A stretch of 8,940 nucleotides of DNA, taken from positions 1 to 8,940 of the forward strand of contig DATAUH010000089.1 in NCBI GenBank assembly GCA_036268375.1. Direction: 5' to 3'. Each line of letters opens with the position of its first letter. Within the stretch, counting starts at the first letter, position 1. A program made the position numbers and the translations under genes. The notes beneath the pieces are model-generated. The model was not told where the DNA came from. It searched no databases and saw nothing but the letters and a program-made list of their open reading frames with translations. Below, piece after piece: positions 4,124 to 8,940 of the stretch. Source of the DNA: PALSA-243 sp036268375 (lineage in GTDB: Bacteria; Acidobacteriota; Terriglobia; Bryobacterales; Bryobacteraceae).

Positions 4124-7042
4124 TTAGTTGGCCGTACTGCCGCGCGGATCGGGCTTTAGCATCACGGGCTGCGTGAAGGTCTGCCCATCCACCGTCAACC
4201 GTACGGTGTAGTTGCCAGCTTGCAGTCCTGCCGCGCCGCGTCCGCCACGGCCACCGCGGCCTCCACGTCCGCCGCGGCCACCGGCGCCACCCGCCGCATT
4301 TTCAGCCGCCGCTGGAGGGGGAGCACCCGCGGTACAAGCATCTTGCACAGGCGCAGTGTTCGCGCCACGACCGAATCCGCCGCCACCACCCGCGCCGCGT
4401 CCCGCCGCGCCGCCCAGGGTAAAGCGGTGCATGCCCGGCGCTGCCGAAGGCGGCGGAGCCGGCTGTTCCCAAATAGCCTGCACGTTGATGGTTTCCGTAT
4501 CCACCGGCCGCAGCGGCGCATCGCTGGCGGCGCATGCGCGTACGGCGCCTGCACCATCCAGCAATTCCAGTTTCAACGGCTGCTTCGCGGCCGATTTGAG
4601 CCAGTAGTAGGCGACGACTCCAGATGGTGGATTCTGCTCCTGCGGCTCCTCATGCGGTAACGGTGTGCCGTTCTGCCCGCCGTTGCGAACTGCCATCGCC
4701 TCGCCCGGTTTAAACAGATACGCGCTTGTAGAAAGGATCTGCGAACCCTGCGTGGAAAGTTGCCGCAGAGGCGCCGCCTGATCCATCACCCAAAAACCGC
4801 GGCCGTACGTTGCCACCGCCAAGTCGTCGCCATGAACGACGATGTCGCGTACCGAAGTCACGGGCATGTTGTTCTGGAGCGCTTGCCAAGTGTCCCCATC
4901 ATTGAAGGAGACATAAACCCGCAGCTCCGTCGCCGCGTACAGCAGGCCTTTGGCTTGCGGATCTTCCTTCACCGAGTTAACGAAGGCGCCGTCCGGAATA
5001 CCGGTCACGGTGTTGCGCCATGTTTTTCCGCCATCGTGCGTGCGGTAGATGTAGGGCTTGTTGTCCGCCAGACGGTGCCGGTCGACCGACGCATACGCTG
5101 TCCCGACATCGAAGTGTCCGGCGTCTACCTGCGACACTTTGCTCCACGAAGTTACCTCCGGCGGGGTGACGTTCACCCAGTTCTGGCCGTCGTCGCGCGT
5201 CACGTGAATCAAGCCGTCATCGGTGCCTGCCCAGACCATCGTCGCCTGCAAGGGCGACGGGCTGATCGTGTACACCACACCGAAACGGTCCGTCATCGGC
5301 TCGTCAATATCCTTTGCCGTCACGGGGTCCAGCGTTTCCGGAACCGCGGGATGCAGCCGCGCCAGATCCGGGCTGATCTTCGCCCACGTCTTGCCGCGAT
5401 CGCGCGTGCGGAATACGAATTGGTTCGAGTAGTAAATCGCCTCGTCCGCAGGCGAGAACACCGTTGGCAGCGTCCATGTTTTGCGGTTCGGATCGTTGGC
5501 ATCCGGCGCAGGCAACTCTCCGCCCAATGAGGCGGCGCTGTTCTCTGCCTGGTCGCAACGGCCGGCGGGGCCGCCGTAGAGGATATTGCCGTCTTTCGGA
5601 TCGGGCACTACGGTGTTGCTCTCGCCCGCCAGACACGTCGGCTCCCAATTGCGGAACGACAGCGTGCCCATGCGCGACCATGTGCTAACGCCTACGCCGC
5701 CGCTATCCTGCTGCGCGCCGTAGAGCCAGTACGGGAAGCGGTTGTCCGCTGCTACGTGATAGATCTGCGCCGTCGGCTGGTTGTACCACGTGCTCCAAGA
5801 CTTTCCGCCGTCGACGCTCACTACGGTACCCTGATCGCTCGAAAGCACCATGCGATTGCCGTCTTTCGGATTCACCCAAAGCTGGTGATAATCGTCTCCG
5901 CCCGGCGCACCCTTGATCGGCACAAACGTCTTGCCGGCGTCTGTGGTCATGTAGGTCGCAGTATTGATCACGTACGCCTTGTCCGGATTCGTGGGGTCCA
6001 CCGTGACCGATTCGAAATACCAGCCGCGCCCCCAAAGGCGATTTTCGTTGTTCACCTGGCGCCAGGTTGCGCCCGCATCGTCCGAAACGTAAACGCCGCC
6101 CTTTGTTTCGGCGCTGCCACCGCCACGGCGTCCACCGCCCCCGCCATTCCCGGCTGCTATCGCCGTGCCCAAATCATCAACAACGGCCCATATGCGATTC
6201 GAATTGCTCGGAGCGACGGCAACCCCGATCTTACCCACGAAATTATCGGTCGGCAGACCGCCAGTCAACTGTTTCCACGTATCGCCGCCATCGGTCGATT
6301 TATACAAGCCTCCGCCCGCCATGTTGCTGGGCGCATAGACGGACCATGGCGGACGTCGCGTCGCCCACAGCGACGCATACAGCACTTTGGGATTCTTCCA
6401 ATCCATCGCGATCTCAATCGCGCCTACGTTGTTCGGGTCTTTCTGATTGAAGAGAATCTTCTTCCAGGTCGCGCCGCCATCCGTTGAACGGAATACGCCG
6501 CGGTCCGGATTGGCGTCATAGACGTGCCCCAGCGCAGCCACATAAACCAGGTTGGGATTGGCCGGGTCGACCACAATGCGCCCAATCTGCCGCGTGTTTT
6601 CGAGCCCGACATGCGTCCAGGTCTTCCCCGCATCCGTCGATTTAAACACGCCGATGCCATAGGAATGCTGGCTGCGAATATCAGGCTCTCCGGTGCCCAC
6701 GTACACAATGTTCGCGTTCGACGGCGCAACCGCGATCGCGCCAATCGACCCGATCGGGATGCCCTGGTCTGAAATCGGAACCCAGGTGCGACCAGCGTTT
6801 TCAGTCTTGAAAACCCCACCGCCAACGGAACCGAAATAGAACGTGTCCGGCTGATTCGCGTTGCCTGCCACGCCATAGGTGCGGCCGCCGCGCATCGGAC
6901 CTACGTCGCGCCATTCCAGGCCCGCCAACATATTTGCGGGATACTGTGGAGGGTTGCTTTGCTGGGCGAAAATCATGATCGCGCACGCCGCGGAGAGCGC
7001 CGTTGCGCCGTAAGCGAGAATCCGGCCGCGTGGAAGTTGCAT
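4124..7042 (-). CDS. Secreted Asp-box (VPS10/sortilin-like) beta-propeller protein
   Basis: Large exported protein of 972 residues. Residues 1-28 form a signal peptide (basic start MQLPRGR, hydrophobic ATALSAACAIMIFA, then QQ). The body, about 40-755, carries eleven Asp-box-like motifs (S/T-x-D-x-G-x-T-W type) at about 80, 135, 186, 249, 320, 366, 409, 546, 615, 668 and 712, alternating with strands such as VYVGTGEP and LYAAT. This fits one or two sortilin-type propellers. Asp-boxes occur in sialidases, sortilins and YCF48-like proteins and are structural, not catalytic, so no enzymatic activity can be assigned. Two glycine-rich loops interrupt it (296-310 and 877-893), and an Arg/Gly linker (918-936) precedes a final strand-rich segment, AGNYTVRLTVDGQTF. 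The start is ATG at 7042 rather than 7090 because AGGAG precedes it by 8 bases and the signal peptide begins there. It is often annotated simply as a glycosyl hydrolase; that name is not supported by any catalytic motif I can see. Confidence 0.9.
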   Translation of the reverse strand: MQLPRGRILAYGATALSAACAIMIFAQQSNPPQYPANMLAGLEWRDVGPMRGGRTYGVAGNANQPDTFYFGSVGGGVFKTENAGRTWVPISDQGIPIGSIGAIAVAPSNANIVYVGTGEPDIRSQHSYGIGVFKSTDAGKTWTHVGLENTRQIGRIVVDPANPNLVYVAALGHVYDANPDRGVFRSTDGGATWKKILFNQKDPNNVGAIEIAMDWKNPKVLYASLWATRRPPWSVYAPSNMAGGGLYKSTDGGDTWKQLTGGLPTDNFVGKIGVAVAPSNSNRIWAVVDDLGTAIAAGNGGGGGRRGGGSAETKGGVYVSDDAGATWRQVNNENRLWGRGWYFESVTVDPTNPDKAYVINTATYMTTDAGKTFVPIKGAPGGDDYHQLWVNPKDGNRMVLSSDQGTVVSVDGGKSWSTWYNQPTAQIYHVAADNRFPYWLYGAQQDSGGVGVSTWSRMGTLSFRNWEPTCLAGESNTVVPDPKDGNILYGGPAGRCDQAENSAASLGGELPAPDANDPNRKTWTLPTVFSPADEAIYYSNQFVFRTRDRGKTWAKISPDLARLHPAVPETLDPVTAKDIDEPMTDRFGVVYTISPSPLQATMVWAGTDDGLIHVTRDDGQNWVNVTPPEVTSWSKVSQVDAGHFDVGTAYASVDRHRLADNKPYIYRTHDGGKTWRNTVTGIPDGAFVNSVKEDPQAKGLLYAATELRVYVSFNDGDTWQALQNNMPVTSVRDIVVHGDDLAVATYGRGFWVMDQAAPLRQLSTQGSQILSTSAYLFKPGEAMAVRNGGQNGTPLPHEEPQEQNPPSGVVAYYWLKSAAKQPLKLELLDGAGAVRACAASDAPLRPVDTETINVQAIWEQPAPPPSAAPGMHRFTLGGAAGRGAGGGGGFGRGANTAPVQDACTAGAPPPAAAENAAGGAGGRGGRGGRGGRGGRGAAGLQAGNYTVRLTVDGQTFTQPVMLKPDPRGSTAN
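4235..4291 (-). repeat. Tandem GGR-coding low-complexity repeat
   Basis: Residues 918-936 of the Asp-box protein read as repeated G-G-R triplets. The underlying DNA is an imperfect tandem array of 9-base units (such as CCGCCACGG and CCTCCACGT on the plus strand). Codons for the same residues vary between copies, so the array is not a fresh expansion. Its position between the propeller region and the final strand-rich segment suggests a flexible linker. Confidence 0.7.
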
Positions 7043-7324
7043 GTTGGGGGCTCCTGAACGGCAGGCTTCGCAGCCCGCCGAAGGATACACTTTATCACTA
7101 CTGGCCTCGTACGTAGTCTGCAGTTCTCACACAACTTCTGCTCCGGCGCGCGATAAGGCCGCGCCTACTTCATTGTGCTCGCTCACCGTGCTCAAGTCGC
7201 GGCGGCCCTCCGCGCTGACCCTCGCGCGCCTCGCATCCACGGCCTTCTCACGAGCCTCACGACGAACCTGTATGAGGAAGTGCAGACTAGCACAGACAAT
7301 GCTTCCGTTGCTAATCTCAAACTG
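7043..7324. other. Divergent intergenic region between two propeller genes
   Basis: The 282 bases hold the upstream sequences of both the Asp-box gene (minus) and the TolB-like gene (plus). Apart from the AGGAG site at 7051-7055, I see no strong promoter for the Asp-box gene. On the plus side TAATCT (7312-7317) is a -10-like hexamer ending 7 bases before the ATG at 7325, and no Shine-Dalgarno sequence is present, which would be consistent with a leaderless transcript. The plus-strand frame is open from 7175, but an extra 50 residues ahead of a signal peptide is unlikely. On the minus strand, 7127 to about 7300 is open and rich in Arg, Glu and Ala but has no convincing start or family resemblance. 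I treat the region as non-coding. Confidence 0.45.
7051..7055 (-). promoter_or_regulatory. Ribosome binding site deciding the Asp-box gene start
   Basis: AGGAG on the minus strand, 8 bases upstream of the ATG at 7042. It is the strongest Shine-Dalgarno sequence I noticed in the window and shows that the in-frame ATG at 7090 is not the likely start. Confidence 0.75.
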
Positions 7325-8689
7325 ATGGCTAAGCTCGGATGGGTCGCCCTCGCGGGGGCCGCGATCATGGTATTGGCGGCGCAGCAGCGGCCGGATATTG
7401 CGGGAGACGTCACCAAGCAAGGTCAACGCATTCCCGTGGTTGCCGTGCCCGATTTTCGCGGTTCGGGTGACGCGCAGCCGCTCACCACGGTCTTCAATCA
7501 AACTCTCTGGTCCGACCTGCAGGATTCCGGTTTCCTCAAACTCGCACCAAAGACCATGTACCCGACGATCACCCCGCAACAGCCATCGGACCTGGTCAAC
7601 CCGCGTCCCGGAGTTGAAAAGGCGGGCGGGCGCCTACTGTCCGATTGGTCGAACCCGCCTACGCAGGCCAACTTCCTCGCCTTTGGTTACACAGCCGCCA
7701 AAGACGGCCTGTTCGTAGCCTTCGGCAATTTCTATGCACTCAATCAACCCACCGTCCAGCAGGCCAAAGTGTTGGGCGATCTCTACACGGGCACTTTAGA
7801 TGAAGCCGGCGCACGCAAGGCGGCGCACGCGTTCGCCGCCGATATTTTGAAACAGTTCGGCGGATCTTCCCTTTTCGGGACGCACATCTATTTCGCTTCC
7901 ACCCGCTCCGGCCACAAGGAAATCTGGGCGATGGATTTCGATGGCTCGAACCAGCATCAGGTCACGCACTTCAACTTCATCGCCACGTCGCCTGCAGTCT
8001 CGCCCGATGGCTCGCGCATGATGTGCACCGCATATGCCGGTGAAGAAAAACCCCCGCGCATCTTCCTCTACTCCACCAATCCGCTGCGCCAGCTGGATTT
8101 CGTCAATCCGGCCGGGGACTACGACGCACACAGCTCCTTTACGCCCGATGGCAAGCAGGTTTTGTTCGACAACTCGTCCGGCGACAACTACCGCATCTTC
8201 ATCGCGAATGTGGACGGCTCAAAGGCGCGCGCCATACATACATCTAAAGACGTAGTTGTGCAGCCTGTGATGAATCCGAAGAATCCGAACCTGATCGCCT
8301 TCACTTCGGACCGCAGCGGCACGCCGCAAATCTACACCATGGACGCCTCCGGCGGATCGCTAACTCGCGTGACTAACGGCATCGGCGAAGCGCACAATGC
8401 CGCATGGCAACCCGATGGCGGCCACATCGCCTTCACCTGGACCCGCGGTTACGAGCCGGGCAATCTGAACATCTTCGTCATTGATCCGGCGAATGGAAGC
8501 TACGTGCAACTTACTCACGGTGAAGGTAAGAACGAAAATCCGACTTGGGCGCCGGACGGCAAACACCTCGCCTTCAGTTCGACTCGCAAAGGCGGCAAAG
8601 AGCAGATCTTTAGCATGCTGGCCGATGGCACGGCGCTTAAGCAACTTACTACGGAGGGTACGAACAGCAATCCGGCCTGGGGGCAGTAG
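7325..8689 (+). CDS. Secreted TolB-like WD40/PD40 beta-propeller protein
   Basis: Exported protein of 454 residues with the TolB architecture. Residues 1-20 are a signal peptide (MAKLGWVALAGAAIMVLAAQ). Residues 36-180 resemble the TolB N-terminal domain (VVAVPDFRGSG, TTVFNQTLWSDLQDSGFLKL, then an alpha/beta part ending AAHAFAADILKQFGG). Residues 182-454 form six PD40-type blades marked by SPDG (226), TPDG (273), NPKNPN (317), QPDG (362), APDG (409) and the closing NSNPAWGQ, each with strands such as HIYFAST, IAFTSDR and LAFSSTR. TolB is the periplasmic part of the Tol-Pal system, which supports outer-membrane constriction; here no tolQ/R/A or pal neighbour is present, so it may be the TolB orthologue or a paralogue. 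ATG 7325 is chosen over the open frame from 7175 because the signal peptide starts there; the lack of a Shine-Dalgarno sequence leaves some doubt. Confidence 0.88.
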   Translation: MAKLGWVALAGAAIMVLAAQQRPDIAGDVTKQGQRIPVVAVPDFRGSGDAQPLTTVFNQTLWSDLQDSGFLKLAPKTMYPTITPQQPSDLVNPRPGVEKAGGRLLSDWSNPPTQANFLAFGYTAAKDGLFVAFGNFYALNQPTVQQAKVLGDLYTGTLDEAGARKAAHAFAADILKQFGGSSLFGTHIYFASTRSGHKEIWAMDFDGSNQHQVTHFNFIATSPAVSPDGSRMMCTAYAGEEKPPRIFLYSTNPLRQLDFVNPAGDYDAHSSFTPDGKQVLFDNSSGDNYRIFIANVDGSKARAIHTSKDVVVQPVMNPKNPNLIAFTSDRSGTPQIYTMDASGGSLTRVTNGIGEAHNAAWQPDGGHIAFTWTRGYEPGNLNIFVIDPANGSYVQLTHGEGKNENPTWAPDGKHLAFSSTRKGGKEQIFSMLADGTALKQLTTEGTNSNPAWGQ

Positions 8690-8749
8690 AAAGTTGACTG
8701 GAACAAAGCGATGGGGGCTCTTCCGTAAGCACCGCAGTCATGGCTGTAG
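8690..8749. other. Short non-coding gap after the TolB-like gene
   Basis: No gene, clear hairpin terminator or attachment-site repeat is visible in these 60 bases. It separates the TolB-like stop codon from the integrase remnant. Confidence 0.4.
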
Positions 8750-8940
8750 ATGTACCGCGCGGTTGGCGGCATCTTGATCTCGGCGCCGGTATTATTCGTG
8801 CCCAACGCCAAAGTGGCTGAGCTCTTCATCGAATTCTTCAACACTAATTCGCAACACACACACGCGGCGGGCGCATTGTAAGGCCGTGTGCCGTTGTCGC
8901 CGAATCGCGCGCAGGCAGGCGCGTGCAAGTCTTGGAAGCC
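8750..8940 (+). pseudogene. Frameshifted tyrosine recombinase/integrase N-terminal fragment
   Basis: Not an intact reading frame. From ATG 8750 one frame reads about 32 residues, including APVLFVPNAKVAELFIEFFNT, then runs on to a stop at 8879-8881. At about 8847 the next frame continues with IRNTHTRRAHCKAVCR. Joined, this matches the pattern of the N-terminal SAM-like core-binding domain of phage-type integrases (typically ...AERFxEFFTANIRNPNTRRAYxRAVCRF...). A further shift near 8895-8905 gives VAESRAGRRVQVLEA, which fits the next segment (AxWCEARG...LEA) less well. Two frameshifts within 190 bases indicate decay. The catalytic domain would lie beyond the right edge. The upstream codon is a stop (TAG 8747-8749), so any extra N-terminus is lost. 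Family assignment is from remembered motif patterns, not a search. Confidence 0.6.

Noticed and set aside
4235..4291. Possible CRISPR or other spaced repeat array in the CCGCCACGG-type region
   Set aside because: The units are short and contiguous without spacers and are in frame as G-G-R codons, so it is protein low-complexity.
4760..5530. Long plus-strand open frames opposite the Asp-box gene, including another at 5756-6487
   Set aside because: Both are antisense to continuous Asp-box motifs on the minus strand and have shadow-like composition (Arg, His and Val runs).
4124..7042. Annotation of the Asp-box protein as a sialidase or glycosyl hydrolase
   Set aside because: Asp-boxes are structural. 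I do not see the sialidase FRIP-type motif or an obvious arginine triad, so no enzymatic name is justified.
7127..7579. A 150-codon minus-strand open frame overlapping the start of the TolB-like gene; its last 55 residues fall in the intergenic gap and look fairly gene-like
   Set aside because: Most of it is antisense to the TolB-like N-terminal domain, and I found no usable start inside the gap and no recognisable family.
8515..8928. A 137-codon minus-strand open frame at the right end, Cys- and Pro-rich
   Set aside because: It is antisense to the last blades of the TolB-like protein and to the integrase remnant, and has no motif.

Overview
This 8.9 kb window of GC-rich bacterial DNA carries ordinary chromosomal genes. 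The gene mix is a BlaI-type repressor, a very large secreted Asp-box (VPS10/sortilin-like) propeller protein, a TolB-like secreted propeller and non-ATG starts at four of seven genes. This suggests an Acidobacteriota genome, perhaps of the Solibacter/Bryobacter type. That assignment is inferred from gene content only; no rRNA or other marker is present.

Layout from left to right. Minus strand 86-472: BlaI/MecI-family repressor, preceded by a candidate dyad operator. Minus strand 567-1238 and 1225-1905: queE and queC, translated as the order queC-queE with a 14-base overlap, two steps of preQ0/queuosine synthesis. Plus strand 1942-2949: a GT4-type glycosyltransferase, divergent from queC across only 36 bases that hold two copies of TCTATAATT. 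Minus strand 2958-4037: tsaD, convergent with the glycosyltransferase across 8 bases. Minus strand 4124-7042: a 972-residue exported Asp-box propeller protein with 11 Asp-box-like motifs and an Arg/Gly-rich linker near its C-terminus. Plus strand 7325-8689: an exported TolB-like six-bladed propeller, divergent from the Asp-box gene across 282 bases. From 8750 to the right edge is what reads as the frameshifted N-terminal end of a tyrosine recombinase, a decayed mobile-element remnant.

Functionally, queC/queE and tsaD belong to two separate tRNA anticodon-loop modification pathways (queuosine at position 34, t6A at position 37). The two propeller proteins are predicted to act outside the cytoplasm and share one divergent control region. 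BlaI and the glycosyltransferase have no obvious partner inside the window. No tRNA, rRNA, CRISPR array or complete mobile element was found. I see no convincing new multi-gene system; the most informative unlisted item is the broken integrase at the right edge.
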